Source: Collimonas arenae (GTDB lineage: Bacteria > Pseudomonadota > Gammaproteobacteria > Burkholderiales > Burkholderiaceae_D). Taken from it: 64,000 nucleotides of DNA. The DNA is taken from the NCBI RefSeq assembly GCF_000786695.1, contig NZ_CP009962.1, positions 1,178,001-1,242,000 on the forward strand. The letters are read 5' to 3'. Under the pieces are notes generated by a model. The model was not told where the DNA came from. It made no database searches and saw nothing but the letters and a program-made list of their open reading frames with translations. The position numbers and the translations under genes are program-made. This document shows positions 53,721 to 63,843 of the stretch, in pieces (within the stretch, counting starts at the first letter, position 1; every line of letters begins with the position of its first letter).

Positions 53721-54146
53721 ATGTCAGTCGAAAAAGTTCTGTACCGCGCCCACGCCACTGCAACCGGCGGCCGTGACGGCCGTGCTGTTTCATCCGATAA
53801 CGTGCTGGACGTCAAATTGACCACGCCAAAGGAATTGGGCGGCGCTGGCGGTGAAGGCACCAATCCTGAACAACTGTTTGCAGCCGGTTATTCCGCCTGC
53901 TTCATCGGCGCCATGAAATTCGTCGCCTCGCAAGAGAAGATCCATTTGCCTGCAGACCTGTCGATCACCGGCAATGTCGGCATCGGCCAGATCCCTGGCG
54001 GCTTTGGCATCGAAGTGGAACTGCAGATTTCCCTGCCAGGCATGGAAGCCGGCGCAGCGGAAGACCTGGTGAACAAGGCGCACAAGGTTTGCCCTTATTC
54101 CAACGCCACACGCGGCAACATCGACGTCACCTTGACGCTGGTGTAA
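53721..54146 (+). CDS. ohr: Organic hydroperoxide resistance protein
   Basis: Thiol peroxidase that reduces organic hydroperoxides, with lipoylated proteins as electron donors in studied bacteria. The 141 residues show the two reactive cysteines: C60 in [13 protein letters not shown] and C124 in [15 protein letters not shown], and the N-terminal [15 protein letters not shown] with [17 protein letters not shown]. It is a classic OsmC/Ohr family protein, single gene under OhrR control. CAATAAAGGAAATCATC supplies the ribosome-binding site. Confidence 0.97.
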   Translation: MSVEKVLYRAHATATGGRDGRAVSSDNVLDVKLTTPKELGGAGGEGTNPEQLFAAGYSACFIGAMKFVASQEKIHLPADLSITGNVGIGQIPGGFGIEVELQISLPGMEAGAAEDLVNKAHKVCPYSNATRGNIDVTLTLV

Positions 54147-54187
54147 TGAAAATGGACGGATGACACCGGTCATCCGTCCAGCATCAC

Positions 54188-54295
54188 AGCCGTAATCACA
54201 GCCGTAATCAAAGCTGTAATTAATGCTGCAATTGAGGTTTAGAAATTACAGCTCAGTAGTTACAGCTCAGTAGTTACAGCTCACCGGTTACAGCT
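54188..54295. repeat. Two-sided short-repeat array downstream of a chemoreceptor gene
   Basis: Four units of the form AGCYGTAAT begin at 54188, 54200, 54212 and 54224 (12-bp period; the last is TGCTGCAAT). Four units in the opposite sense, (A/G)TTACAGCT, begin at 54245, 54259, 54273 and 54287 (14-bp period). The last contains the stop codon of the chemoreceptor gene (54288-54290). The two halves can pair with each other in several registers, so the transcript end may form alternative hairpins. Confidence 0.75.
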
Positions 54296-56249
54296 TAAAC
54301 ACCGAGGCCGTCTGCGCTAATTGCGCAGCCTGGTCTTGCATGCTTTGTGCCGCTGCCGCAGCCTGTTCCACCAGCGCGGCATTTTGCTGGGTGATGTCGT
54401 CGATATGGCCCATGGCGCGGTTGATTTCTTCGATGCCGCTGCTTTGTTCCGTAGTGGCGGCCGTGATCTCATGCATGATGTCCGCCACCCGCTTGACTGC
54501 GGCGACGATGCCTTGCATGGTCTGTCCCGCCGCATCCACCAGCTTGCCGCCTGCATCCACCTGTTCTACCGACGTCCCGATCAAGTCCTTGATTTCCTTG
54601 GCGGCAGCGGCTGAGCGCTGCGCCAGGTTGCGCACTTCCGCCGCTACCACTGCAAAGCCGCGTCCTTGTTCACCTGCCCGTGCGGCTTCCACCGCAGCGT
54701 TGAGCGCCAGGATATTGGTTTGGAAAGCGATGCCGTCGATGACGCTGATGATGTCGTAGATTTTGCGCGAACTGTCTTTGATGGCGCCCATGGTCGACAC
54801 CACTTGGCCGACCGCCTGGCCGCCTTCCAGCGCCTGGCCCGATGCGGTCACGACCAGCTGGTTGGCATGCTGGGCGCTGTCGGCGCTTTGTTTCACCGCC
54901 GCCGTAAGCTGTGACAGCGAGCCGCTGGTTTGCTCCAGCGAGCTGGCTTGCGATTCGGTGCGTGCCGAGAGATTGGCGTTGCCTTCGGCGATTTCCTGCG
55001 AGGCGCGCGCCATTTCATCGGTGCCTTGCCGCACCTCGCCAATGACGCCCGCCAGACCTTGGCTGATACCGTTGATCGCCTGCTCCAGTTGGCCGATTTC
55101 GTCGCCTCTGTCGCTTGCCAATGTTGCAGTCAGGTCGCCTTGCGCCAGCAGTTGCGCGGCGTGCCTGACCCGTTTCAGCGGCAGGCTGACGTTGCGGCGG
55201 ATCAGCCAGTACAGCGCGGCCACCATGATCAGTACCGCTGCCAGTCCAAGCAATGCATTGCGGTTGCGCAGCGTGGTGATTTCCTGCGTTAGCTCGGTCG
55301 CGTCTTCATTGCCGACGATGATCCAGTTCCAGTTCTTGTAGGGGGCGAAGGCGGCGATTTTTTCAACGCCTGCTACGGAACCCTGCTGCAGGGTGTAGCG
55401 CATGTTGCCTTCCTTGCGCTCGATGATTTCCTTGATGAATTCGCGGCCGCCGGCATCCTTCTGCGCCAGGACATTCTTGCCTTCATCGCGCGGATCGATC
55501 AGCAATTTGCCCTGATCCTGGCCGGGGCTGGCGCTGAGCGCATAGAAATAGCCGGTCTCTCCCAGCTTGACCGATCGGATGCGCGCTTTCAGGGTGTCGA
55601 TGTCGTTGCTGATATCGACACCGACGAACAGCGCGCCGACAATCTGGCCGGCATCATCCATGACCGGGTTGTAGGCAGTCATGTACTCCTTGCCGAACAA
55701 TCTGGCGCGTCCGATATACGACAGCCCGGCTTGCAGGCTGGCATAGCCCGGATGGGCGTGATCGAGCACGGTGCCGACGGCGCGCTCGCCGCTCTCCTTT
55801 TTGAGGGAAGTCGAGATGCGCGTGAAGTCATCCCCATTCTTGATGAAGACCGTCGCTACCGCGCGGCTGGCGCCGGTAAAGCGGTCGGCGATGGAGAAAT
55901 TCATGTTGATGACGTCGTCGCCGTTCTTCAGCAGCGGCATGGGCTTGCCAGCCACATCGACGCTCTTGCTGCTGTCGATGGAGAACTTTCCAGGGAAGTA
56001 GCTCGCCAGTAAAAGCGCGAAGCGCTCGGCTTCGCTTTTATGGCTGCTGTCGAAGGTATCCAGCATCTGGATCATGGTGCTGGTCCGACCGGCAATGTCG
56101 GCGGCTCCCCGCTGTTCCAGCAACCGGGCAGTGGAGCGTGCACTGGCCCAGCCATAGATCAGAAAAATCAGGGTAACCAAAAGAAAGGTAAACAGGCTGA
56201 GCTTGAGGCCGACGTTCAGATTCCGTACGTTGAAGAATTTGTTGTGCAT
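54288..56249 (-). CDS. Methyl-accepting chemotaxis protein with a Cache-type sensor (MCP1)
   Basis: Transmembrane chemoreceptor of 653 residues. TM1 about 15-36 ([19 protein letters not shown]), then a large periplasmic sensor (about 40-320) with a double-Cache-like layout ([20 protein letters not shown] and [20 protein letters not shown]), TM2 about 340-362, HAMP ([19 protein letters not shown]), and a cytoplasmic signalling rod with [20 protein letters not shown] and [20 protein letters not shown]. It ends TASVFKL with no CheR-tethering pentapeptide. It is divergent from MCP2. AAGGATAGTTC precedes the ATG. Confidence 0.95.
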   Translation of the reverse strand: MHNKFFNVRNLNVGLKLSLFTFLLVTLIFLIYGWASARSTARLLEQRGAADIAGRTSTMIQMLDTFDSSHKSEAERFALLLASYFPGKFSIDSSKSVDVAGKPMPLLKNGDDVINMNFSIADRFTGASRAVATVFIKNGDDFTRISTSLKKESGERAVGTVLDHAHPGYASLQAGLSYIGRARLFGKEYMTAYNPVMDDAGQIVGALFVGVDISNDIDTLKARIRSVKLGETGYFYALSASPGQDQGKLLIDPRDEGKNVLAQKDAGGREFIKEIIERKEGNMRYTLQQGSVAGVEKIAAFAPYKNWNWIIVGNEDATELTQEITTLRNRNALLGLAAVLIMVAALYWLIRRNVSLPLKRVRHAAQLLAQGDLTATLASDRGDEIGQLEQAINGISQGLAGVIGEVRQGTDEMARASQEIAEGNANLSARTESQASSLEQTSGSLSQLTAAVKQSADSAQHANQLVVTASGQALEGGQAVGQVVSTMGAIKDSSRKIYDIISVIDGIAFQTNILALNAAVEAARAGEQGRGFAVVAAEVRNLAQRSAAAAKEIKDLIGTSVEQVDAGGKLVDAAGQTMQGIVAAVKRVADIMHEITAATTEQSSGIEEINRAMGHIDDITQQNAALVEQAAAAAQSMQDQAAQLAQTASVFKL

Positions 56250-56422
56250 GAACTATCCTTTTCTTGTTTGATGGAGGGCCGTTATTGCGCCATCCCGGTT
56301 AGCACAGTCCGATGCCGTGCAGACCCTGGTGCGCCTGCTACGGACGGACGGCATCCTGCCCAATTACCGGCAATCACATGTAATAACGGCATTGCTGCCG
56401 GAAGTTGAAGGGCTGCTGCGGT

Positions 56423-56449
56423 TCAATAAACTGCGCGGGCTGCCGTTAA
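56423..56449 (+). promoter_or_regulatory. FliA (sigma-28) promoter candidate for MCP2
   Basis: TCAA (56423-56426), 15 bp, then GCCGTTAA (56442-56449) fits the flagellar consensus TAAA-N15-GCCGATAA with two mismatches. It lies about 115 bp before the MCP2 start. Confidence 0.45.
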
Positions 56450-56566
56450 CAGGGATACGTCAGGAATACGTCGGGAGGATTAACCCGCGAGGATCAGCGT
56501 GATGAAACCCGACGATGCGTGACGTGCCGCCGCCTGTAACTGCAACTTCCATCTGAAAAGAAAATC

Positions 56567-58186
56567 ATGACCTGGTTCTACAACCTGAAAATCGCCAGCA
56601 AACTGCTGCTTTCATTCTCTTTGATACTGATATTGACGCTAGTGCTGGGCGCAACTGCGATCACCCAGCTGGGCAAGGTCAATGCCACCACTACCGAAAT
56701 CAACACCAATTGGCTGCCCAGCGTGCGGGTGCTGCTGACGCTCAAGAGCAACCTGGCGCTGCTGCGAAATATCGAGATGGAACATGTCATGTCGAACGAC
56801 GTCAAGGACATGGACAAGAGCGCCGCGCATCTGGAGCAGATCAAGTCCGACATACAAAAGAACATGCGCGATTACGCGCCTATGGTCTCGGAGCAGGAGC
56901 GCAGTACCTACGAACAGCTCAAAGCCAATATTCCGCCTTATCTGGAGCTGGACAAGAAAATTGGCGATATTTCCCGCTCCTTCAGGAAGGACGACGCCTT
57001 GAAAGAGATCCGTGGCGACTCCCTGAACGCCATCATCGAGCTGGACCAGGAAGTCGAGCGGCTGGTCAAGATCAATAGCGACGGCAGCACAGCCGCCGCC
57101 AAGAATGGCGAAGCGATTTACAACAAGGCCAAGAACTGGACGATAGGACTGATGATAGCCATCGTGCTGCTTGGCATCGGGCTGGCTTCATGGATCGCCC
57201 GTGTGGTGGCGCAGCCTCTGGGCTTTGCGGTGGAAGTGGCCCGGCGCGTGGCCGACGGCGACTTGACCGCCAGCATTGAAGTCAGGTCGCGCGATGAAAC
57301 CGGAATGTTGATGCAGGCCCTGAAAGACATGAACCAGAGCTTGCAAAAAATTGTCGGCGAAGTACGCAGCGGCACCGACACCATTGCCACTGCATCAAGC
57401 CAGATCGCCGCCGGTAACCAGAATCTTTCGCAACGCACTGAAGAACAAGCCAGTTCGCTGGAAGAAACAGCGGCTTCGATGGAGCAACTGACTTCGACCG
57501 TCAAGCAGAACGCCGACAACGCCAGCCAGGCTAACCAGTTGGCGGTATCGGCCTCCGAAGTGGCGCTGCATGGCGGCACGGTGGTGACCCAGGTGGTCAG
57601 CACCATGGGTGCGATCAATACCTCGTCGAAGAAAATCGTCGACATCATCGGCGTCATCGACGGCATTGCTTTCCAGACCAATATTCTTGCCCTCAACGCT
57701 GCGGTAGAGGCGGCGCGGGCCGGTGAGCAAGGGCGCGGCTTTGCAGTGGTGGCGGCCGAAGTGCGCAACCTGGCGCAGCGGTCCGCCGCTGCGGCCAAGG
57801 AAATCAAGGTGCTGATTGACGATTCGGTAGAAAAAGTCGGCGTCGGCACGCGGCTGGTCGACCAGGCGGGCAGCACCATGGACGAAATTGTCGCCAGCGT
57901 ACGCCGGGTGACCGACATCATGGGCGAGATTACCGCCGCCAGCCAGGAACAGACCGCCGGCATCGAGCAGATCAACACGGCGATCAGCCAGATGGACCAG
58001 GTGACCCAGCAAAACGCTGCACTGGTGGAAGAAGCTGCGGCCGCTGCCGGCAGCTTGCAAGACCAGGCCGCGACGCTGGCGGAAGTGGTCGGCGGTTTCA
58101 GGCTGGAGCGCGAACCGGCACTGGCGTCGGTGAAAAAAATGATGGATGTCCGGCCGCATGTGCAGATGCTGCGCAGCGCCGCCTGA
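56567..58186 (+). CDS. Methyl-accepting chemotaxis protein with a four-helix-bundle sensor (MCP2)
   Basis: Chemoreceptor of 539 residues. TM1 about 12-32 ([19 protein letters not shown]), then an all-helical periplasmic domain of about 150 residues with the 4HB_MCP outline ([29 protein letters not shown] region), TM2 about 190-210 ([20 protein letters not shown]), HAMP, and the conserved signalling hairpin [20 protein letters not shown] with [20 protein letters not shown]. It resembles the Tsr/Tar-type of betaproteobacteria. It ends [14 protein letters not shown], without a WxxF-type CheR tether. Confidence 0.95.
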   Translation: MTWFYNLKIASKLLLSFSLILILTLVLGATAITQLGKVNATTTEINTNWLPSVRVLLTLKSNLALLRNIEMEHVMSNDVKDMDKSAAHLEQIKSDIQKNMRDYAPMVSEQERSTYEQLKANIPPYLELDKKIGDISRSFRKDDALKEIRGDSLNAIIELDQEVERLVKINSDGSTAAAKNGEAIYNKAKNWTIGLMIAIVLLGIGLASWIARVVAQPLGFAVEVARRVADGDLTASIEVRSRDETGMLMQALKDMNQSLQKIVGEVRSGTDTIATASSQIAAGNQNLSQRTEEQASSLEETAASMEQLTSTVKQNADNASQANQLAVSASEVALHGGTVVTQVVSTMGAINTSSKKIVDIIGVIDGIAFQTNILALNAAVEAARAGEQGRGFAVVAAEVRNLAQRSAAAAKEIKVLIDDSVEKVGVGTRLVDQAGSTMDEIVASVRRVTDIMGEITAASQEQTAGIEQINTAISQMDQVTQQNAALVEEAAAAAGSLQDQAATLAEVVGGFRLEREPALASVKKMMDVRPHVQMLRSAA

Positions 58187-58336
58187 TTGCAAACAGAGTG
58201 ACAGTCATCGCATGAGCTGACAGCGGTTTAGGTCGCTGTTCGCGGGTTTGCCTTGCCACTCGCATGCTTATATTGCAATACGGGCTATTGCCATCGCTTG
58301 CGATAGCGGTGCCACCGATTTGGAAGCTGGAATGAA

Positions 58337-60088
58337 ATGAAAACAATGAGTTTGAAGAAAAAATTGCTGGCGGTGCTGGCGTTCATGTGGATCGGCATGT
58401 TGCTGCTGGGCGGATGGAGCGCCTGGAATACCCGCGACACCATGTTGCAGGAACGCCAGGAGGGCTTGAAAAATCTGGTGGAAACGGCGGAGGGCATCGT
58501 CAAGAGCTACGCTGCCGACGTCACTGCCGGCAAGCTGGATAAGGAAGCGGCTCAGTCTGAAGCTTTAAAACGCATCCTGGCCATGCGTTACGCTAAAACC
58601 AATTACGTACTGGTGGTCGATTCGCGCCCTGTGGTGCTGGCGCATCCGACCTTGCCGGCGCTGGTCGGCACCAATGTGAACGAACGCAAGGATCCGGAAG
58701 GAAAATTCTTTTTCCGGGAGATGGTCAACGCCAGCAAGGAAAAGGGCGAGGCCTTTGTCGACTATGTGGCGCAGCTTTCCGGTGGCCAGTACGGACCGAA
58801 GGTGAGCTACGCCAAATATTTCCAGCCTTGGGATTGGCACCTGGTGTCAGGCGTCATGCTGGATGACGTCGATGCCGCCTTTTACGCAAACCTGCGACGC
58901 GATCTGCTGATCTTGTTCGCCATTGGCGCTTTCGTGTCTGCCTTGATGCTGCTGGTTATCCGCAGCGTCACCAACAGTCTCGGCGGCGAGCCGCAGTATG
59001 CCGCCGGGATTGCAGCGCGGATCGCCGACGGTGACCTGGATCTGCGGGTAGAAGTCGCCGCCAGAGACGAACATAGCTTGTTGCATGCGATGCGCCAGAT
59101 GCAAGAGCGGCTCGCCGCGACTGTCCGCGAAATCCGCGACGGCAGCGCGGCGATCACCGGAGCTACCCGTGAAATCGCCGCCGGTAACGCGGATTTGTCG
59201 GCGCGCACCGAGCAGCAGGCGGCGTCGCTGGAGGAAACCGCCGCCAGCATGGAGCAGCTGACTGCCACCGTCAAACAGAATGCCGACAATGCGCGCCAGG
59301 CCGGCCAGCTGGCGCAGACTGCCTCCGATATTGCTGCTCGGGGCGGGGCGGTGGTGAACCAGGTGGTCGACACCATGCAAGGCATCACCACCAGTTCGCG
59401 CAAGATTGCCGACATTATCGGCGTCATCGATGGCATTGCGTTCCAGACCAATATCCTTGCGCTGAATGCGGCAGTGGAAGCAGCGCGGGCGGGCGAACAA
59501 GGACGCGGCTTTGCGGTGGTGGCCGGCGAGGTGCGTACGCTGGCGCAGCGCAGCGCCCAGGCAGCCAAGGAAATCAAGGCGCTGATCGACGATTCGGTCA
59601 GCCGCGTCGATTCCGGCTCGCAACTGGTCGACCGCGCCGGCGATACCATGGGTGAGGTGGTGCAGGCAGTCAAGCGTGTGACCGACATCATGGGCGAGAT
59701 TTCTGAAGCGTCGGCGGAACAAAGCAGCGGTATCGAACAGATCAACCAGGCAGTGATCCAGATGGATCAGGTCACGCAGCAAAATGCCGCGCTGGTGGAA
59801 GAGGCTGCGGCGGCGGCCGGTTCGCTGGAGGAGCAGGCGCATCGCCTGCATCAGGCGGTATCGGTATTTCGTTTGCAGGAAGTAGCGGCACAAGAAAATC
59901 CTGCCAGACAACAACGTGTGCAACCGGTTGTCGTCGTGCGCAAGGAGCTATCCAAGATCGCTGTCGGAAAGCCGATACCGCAACCGGCCAAGCGAGCGAT
60001 TAAGCCCACCGGAAAGCCCTACCTCAAACTGACGCCTAGTCCTTCGGTAGCCAAGGCCAGCGTTGACGACGACTGGCAAACATTCTGA
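58337..60088 (+). CDS. Methyl-accepting chemotaxis protein with single-Cache sensor and CheR tether (MCP3)
   Basis: Chemoreceptor of 583 residues. TM1 about 8-28; the periplasmic domain (about 30-185) is of the sCache_2 type with [40 protein letters not shown] and [22 protein letters not shown]2, HAMP and the signalling hairpin ([20 protein letters not shown]) follow. The tail of about 60 basic and Pro-rich residues ends in the pentapeptide DWQTF, which matches the xWxxF CheR/CheB-tethering motif (NWETF in E. coli). Its stop overlaps the cheR start (TGATG). Confidence 0.95.
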   Translation: MKTMSLKKKLLAVLAFMWIGMLLLGGWSAWNTRDTMLQERQEGLKNLVETAEGIVKSYAADVTAGKLDKEAAQSEALKRILAMRYAKTNYVLVVDSRPVVLAHPTLPALVGTNVNERKDPEGKFFFREMVNASKEKGEAFVDYVAQLSGGQYGPKVSYAKYFQPWDWHLVSGVMLDDVDAAFYANLRRDLLILFAIGAFVSALMLLVIRSVTNSLGGEPQYAAGIAARIADGDLDLRVEVAARDEHSLLHAMRQMQERLAATVREIRDGSAAITGATREIAAGNADLSARTEQQAASLEETAASMEQLTATVKQNADNARQAGQLAQTASDIAARGGAVVNQVVDTMQGITTSSRKIADIIGVIDGIAFQTNILALNAAVEAARAGEQGRGFAVVAGEVRTLAQRSAQAAKEIKALIDDSVSRVDSGSQLVDRAGDTMGEVVQAVKRVTDIMGEISEASAEQSSGIEQINQAVIQMDQVTQQNAALVEEAAAAAGSLEEQAHRLHQAVSVFRLQEVAAQENPARQQRVQPVVVVRKELSKIAVGKPIPQPAKRAIKPTGKPYLKLTPSPSVAKASVDDDWQTF

Positions 60089-60939
60089 TGGCTGTATCCA
60101 TGCGTGATTTTTTGCTGACTGACAGCGATTTTTCCAAGGTGCGCGCGCTGATCTATCAACGCGCCGGCATCGCGCTGGGGGAGCAAAAGCGCGAGATGGT
60201 CTACAGCCGCCTGTCGCGACGCCTGCGCGAACTTGGCATGAGCGACTTTACTTCCTACCTGGCCCTGCTGGAAGCGCAGAAGGATAGCGCCGAATGGCAA
60301 GCGTTCACCAATGCGCTGACAACCAACCTGACCGCGTTCTTTCGTGAGGCGCATCATTTTCCCCTGCTGGCGGAGCACGTAAGACATAACACGACGCCGG
60401 TCACGGTGTGGTGTTCGGCTGCGTCCACCGGCGAGGAACCGTATTCGATCGCGATGACACTGATCGAGGCCTTGGGCAGCCGCGCCGGTTCGGCCAGCGT
60501 AGTGGCAACCGATATCGACACGCAAGTGCTGGAAAAGGCGGCCAGCGGCATCTATACGATGGAGCAAGTCAGCAAACTTCCACTGGAGCGGCTCAAGCGC
60601 TTTTTTCTGAAAGGCAGCGGCGCTCGCGCTGGCCAGGTGCGGATACGGCCGGAAGTGGCGGCGATGGTGAAATTTCATCAGCTGAACCTGCTGGAAACGC
60701 ATTGGGGCTTGAAAGAGCCGTTCGACGCCATCTTCTGTCGCAACGTCATGATCTATTTTGACAAGCCGACCCAGAACAAGATCCTGCAGCGCTTTGCGCC
60801 GCTGGTGAAACCGCAGGGCTTGCTGTTTGCAGGGCATTCCGAGAATTTCTCTTACGCCAGCCAGCCGTTCCGGCTGCGCGGCCAGACCGTGTATCAGCTC
60901 AATGAAAGCCATGTCCGCCATGGCAAGGGAAACACATGA
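60088..60939 (+). CDS. cheR: Chemotaxis protein methyltransferase CheR
   Basis: S-adenosylmethionine-dependent methyltransferase that methylates glutamates of chemoreceptors. The 283 residues have the N-terminal helical domain ([20 protein letters not shown]), then [15 protein letters not shown], the SAM-binding [17 protein letters not shown], and [19 protein letters not shown] with [10 protein letters not shown]. It overlaps the MCP3 stop by one base and cheD by 4 bp (ATGA). MCP3 carries a C-terminal tether that would bind CheR. Confidence 0.96.
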   Translation: MAVSMRDFLLTDSDFSKVRALIYQRAGIALGEQKREMVYSRLSRRLRELGMSDFTSYLALLEAQKDSAEWQAFTNALTTNLTAFFREAHHFPLLAEHVRHNTTPVTVWCSAASTGEEPYSIAMTLIEALGSRAGSASVVATDIDTQVLEKAASGIYTMEQVSKLPLERLKRFFLKGSGARAGQVRIRPEVAAMVKFHQLNLLETHWGLKEPFDAIFCRNVMIYFDKPTQNKILQRFAPLVKPQGLLFAGHSENFSYASQPFRLRGQTVYQLNESHVRHGKGNT

Positions 60940-61586
60940 TGTCAACTGCCGAAGAGTCGGTGGCGACCCATCATTATTTCGACCGCGAGTTCGACAGCGC
61001 TGCGGTCAAGCTGTTACCGAACGAGTACTACGTGACGCAGGACGACATGATGCTGAGCACGGTGCTTGGTTCCTGCGTTGCCGCCTGTGTGCGCGACAGC
61101 ACTGCGGGCATCGGCGGCATGAACCATTTCATGTTGCCGGATGACGGCAGTCATGGCGGCAGCGTCGCGGCCTCCGCCTCCATGCGTTATGGCGCATATG
61201 CGATGGAAATGCTGTTGAACGAATTGTTCAAGGCGGGCGCCCGACGCGAAAGGCTGGAGGCCAAGGTATTCGGCGGCGGCGCTGTGCTGGCGAACATGAC
61301 GATGCTCAATATCGGCGACCGCAATGCCGATTTTGTGTTGCGCTACTTGCAGATGGAGCAGGTGCGGGTGGCGGCGCAAGACTTGCGCGGCAGCCTGCCG
61401 CGCCGCGTCAGTTACTTCCCGCGCAGCGGCAAAGCGATGGTGCGCAAACTGCACCGGATCAACGAAGTCGACCAGATCCAGCGCGACGAGCAGCAACTGG
61501 TGCACACGCTGGCCAAACCGATACACAACAAAGTGGAACTATTCGATACGGCTGTCCGTAAGAAGGCCGTGCAAAAAAATGCATAA
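60936..61586 (+). CDS. cheD: Chemoreceptor glutamine deamidase CheD
   Basis: Enzyme that deamidates glutamines in receptors to glutamates and interacts with CheC/CheY systems in some bacteria. The 216 residues carry the family core: [20 protein letters not shown] with the catalytic Cys, [11 protein letters not shown] with the catalytic His, and [15 protein letters not shown] 60936 overlaps the cheR stop; a second in-frame ATG at 60939 gives MSTAEES and is better spaced from GGGA. The extension at the C-terminus (about 175-216) is charged. Confidence 0.95.
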   Translation: MMSTAEESVATHHYFDREFDSAAVKLLPNEYYVTQDDMMLSTVLGSCVAACVRDSTAGIGGMNHFMLPDDGSHGGSVAASASMRYGAYAMEMLLNELFKAGARRERLEAKVFGGGAVLANMTMLNIGDRNADFVLRYLQMEQVRVAAQDLRGSLPRRVSYFPRSGKAMVRKLHRINEVDQIQRDEQQLVHTLAKPIHNKVELFDTAVRKKAVQKNA

Positions 61587-61601
61587 ACAAGGGGACTCCG
61601 C

Positions 61602-62690
61602 ATGAGCGAAAAAAAAATAAAAGTACTGTGCGTCGACGACTCGGCACTGATACGTAGCCTGATGACAGAAATCATCAATAGCCAGCCCGACATGACAGTG
61701 GTGGCGACGGCGCCGGATCCGCTGGTGGCGCGCGATCTGATCAAGCAGCTCAATCCCGACGTGCTGACCCTGGATGTCGAAATGCCGCGCATGGATGGCC
61801 TTGATTTCCTGGAGAAGCTGATGCGCCTGCGGCCGATGCCGGTGCTAATGGTGTCGTCGCTGACCGAGCGCGGCTCTGAAATCACGCTGCGGGCGCTGGA
61901 GCTGGGCGCGGTCGATTTCGTCACCAAGCCACGGCTCGGCATCCGCGAAGGTTTGCTGGAATACACCGACCTGATCGCCGATAAAATCCGTGCGGCGTCG
62001 CGCGCACGCCTGCGGCCGGTGCGCCGTCCCGGCGCCGAGGCACATCCGGCAGACGGCGCGGTGCAGGCGCCGATGCTGCGCAGTCCCTTGTTGAGCACCG
62101 AGAAGCTGATCATCATCGGCGCTTCCACCGGCGGTACCGAAGCCATCCGCGAAGTGCTGCAGCCGTTGCCGCCTGACAGTCCGGGCATCATGATTGCGCA
62201 GCATATGCCACCTGGTTTCACCCGTTCCTTTGCGCAGCGGCTGGACGGCTTGTGCCGTATCACCGTCAAGGAAGCCGAGCATGGCGAGCGGGTGCTACCG
62301 GGCCATGCCTATATCGCACCGGGCGGTTTTCACTTATCGCTCGGACGCAGCGGCGCCAACTACGTTGTGCATCTGGACCAGGAAGAGCCGGTCAACCGTC
62401 ATCGTCCGTCAATCGACGTGCTGTTCGATTCAGTTGCCAAGCATGCGGGGAAAAACGCCATCGGCGTGATCCTGACCGGCATGGGGCGCGATGGCGCGGC
62501 AGGCTTGTTGCGTTTGCGCGAGGCTGGCGCCTACACCCTGGCGCAGGACGAAGCCAGCTGCGTCGTGTTCGGCATGCCGCGTGAAGCGATCGCCCTGGGT
62601 GCAGCAAACGAAGTGGCTAGCCTGGGCGACATGAGCCAGCGTGTGATGGCGCGCCTGATGGCGTTCGGCGAGCGCTCGAACCGGGTGTAG
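61602..62690 (+). CDS. cheB: Chemotaxis response regulator methylesterase CheB
   Basis: Removes methyl groups from and deamidates chemoreceptors; activated by phosphorylation by CheA. The 362 residues have the receiver domain with phosphoacceptor D58 ([12 protein letters not shown]), a linker (about 130-165), and the methylesterase domain with the catalytic triad S175 ([11 protein letters not shown]), H201 (AQHMPPGFT) and D297 (GMGRDGAAG). AAGGGGACTCCGC gives a good ribosome-binding site, 15 bp after cheD. Confidence 0.97.
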   Translation: MSEKKIKVLCVDDSALIRSLMTEIINSQPDMTVVATAPDPLVARDLIKQLNPDVLTLDVEMPRMDGLDFLEKLMRLRPMPVLMVSSLTERGSEITLRALELGAVDFVTKPRLGIREGLLEYTDLIADKIRAASRARLRPVRRPGAEAHPADGAVQAPMLRSPLLSTEKLIIIGASTGGTEAIREVLQPLPPDSPGIMIAQHMPPGFTRSFAQRLDGLCRITVKEAEHGERVLPGHAYIAPGGFHLSLGRSGANYVVHLDQEEPVNRHRPSIDVLFDSVAKHAGKNAIGVILTGMGRDGAAGLLRLREAGAYTLAQDEASCVVFGMPREAIALGAANEVASLGDMSQRVMARLMAFGERSNRV

Positions 62691-62703
62691 CGGGTCGCCG
62701 GTT

Positions 62704-62730
62704 TAAGTTTTTTGACAGGTATGCCGTTAT
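62704..62730 (+). promoter_or_regulatory. FliA (sigma-28) promoter candidate for cheYZ
   Basis: TAAG (62704-62707), 15 bp, then GCCGTTAT (62723-62730) fits TAAA-N15-GCCGATAA with three mismatches. It lies 70 bp before the cheY start and would let cheY and cheZ be expressed apart from the long upstream operon. Confidence 0.45.
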
Positions 62731-62801
62731 ACCAAGAGATCCCGTGTATTTGTCGCGGATACAAGCATATGCGCGGGTCCTATTCATAGTGTGGAGTAAT
62801 C

Positions 62802-63200
62802 ATGGTTGATAAAAGCATCAAAATCCTGGTCGTGGACGACTTTCCTACGATGCGGCGGATTGTGCGGAATCTGTTGAAAGAACTTGATTTCGTCAACGTC
62901 GACGAAGCCGAAGACGGCGCCGCCGGCCTGGCCAAACTCAAGGACGGCAATTTCGGTTTCGTCGTCTCGGACTGGAACATGCCGAACATGGACGGCCTTA
63001 CCATGCTGCAATCGATACGCGCCGACCCGGCGCTGGCCAAGCTGCCGGTGCTGATGGTGACGGCTGAGGCAAAGAAGGAGAACATCATCGCTGCCGCGCA
63101 AGCCGGCGCCAACGGTTATGTCGTCAAGCCGTTTACCGCCGCCACGCTGGAGGAAAAGATCAGCAAGATATTCGAGAAAATCGCGAAAGAGAGTGCCTGA
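62802..63200 (+). CDS. cheY: Chemotaxis response regulator CheY
   Basis: Single receiver domain that, when phosphorylated by CheA, binds the flagellar switch. The 132 residues have D12, D13 and the phosphoacceptor D57 ([13 protein letters not shown]), T87-type threonine in [13 protein letters not shown] and the conserved lysine in [32 protein letters not shown] is the classic CheY N-terminal helix. A 111-bp gap with a likely flagellar promoter separates it from cheB; cheZ follows after one base. Confidence 0.97.
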   Translation: MVDKSIKILVVDDFPTMRRIVRNLLKELDFVNVDEAEDGAAGLAKLKDGNFGFVVSDWNMPNMDGLTMLQSIRADPALAKLPVLMVTAEAKKENIIAAAQAGANGYVVKPFTAATLEEKISKIFEKIAKESA

Positions 63201-63201
63201 G

Positions 63202-63843
63202 ATGAGTGCGCTCGCCATACAGATGCCGGCGGCCGGCGATTCCGCCGAACAGCTGGTCAACCGCATCGGCCACCTGACCCGTTTGCTGCGCGAAAGCATG
63301 CGGGAACTGGGGCTGGACCAGGAAATCGCCAAGGCGGCGCAGGCCATCCCGGATGCCCGCGATCGCTTGAACTACGTCGCGGCGATGACCGAACGGGCCG
63401 CCGAACGCGCTTTGAACGCCATCGACGTTGCCCAGCCGATCCAGGAAACGCTCAGCAAGCAGGCCAAATCGCTGGCGCAGCGCTGGGACGAATGGTTTCT
63501 CGATCCGGTGGAGCTGGACGATGCCCGGGTGCTGGTGCTTGATACGCGTACCTATCTGAAAGATGTGCCGGTGCAGGCCGGCGCCATCAACGCGCAGCTG
63601 ATCGAAATCATGATGGCGCAGGACTTCCAGGATCTGACCGGCCAAGTTATCAAGAAAATGATGGAAGTTGTCCAGGAAATGGAAAAGCAGTTATTGCAAG
63701 TCCTGATCGATAACACCCCGGTCGAAAAGCGTGCAGAAAGCAACGGCTTGCTGAATGGTCCGCAAATGAATGCAAAAGAAAGCCCGGATGCCGTATCCGA
63801 TCAAGAGCAGGTTGACGACTTGTTATCCAGTCTGGGCTTTTAA
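63202..63843 (+). CDS. cheZ: Chemotaxis phosphatase CheZ
   Basis: Dephosphorylates CheY-P. The 213 residues are mostly a long helical hairpin: [20 protein letters not shown] and [20 protein letters not shown] in the first arm, and the catalytic region [20 protein letters not shown], where the glutamine of QDLTGQ inserts into the CheY active site. The C-terminal peptide [14 protein letters not shown] is the CheY-binding tail. ATG at 63202 directly follows the cheY stop; the frame open from 63118 is inside cheY. Confidence 0.96.
   Translation: MSALAIQMPAAGDSAEQLVNRIGHLTRLLRESMRELGLDQEIAKAAQAIPDARDRLNYVAAMTERAAERALNAIDVAQPIQETLSKQAKSLAQRWDEWFLDPVELDDARVLVLDTRTYLKDVPVQAGAINAQLIEIMMAQDFQDLTGQVIKKMMEVVQEMEKQLLQVLIDNTPVEKRAESNGLLNGPQMNAKESPDAVSDQEQVDDLLSSLGF

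Noticed and set aside
54188..54295. CRISPR array
   Set aside because: Units are only 9 bp with 3-5 bp between them, and half of them are in inverse orientation; there are no cas genes.
58847..59923. 358-codon open frame on the minus strand
   Set aside because: Antisense to MCP3; comparable frames are seen antisense to MCP1 and MCP2 because the signalling domains are so alike.
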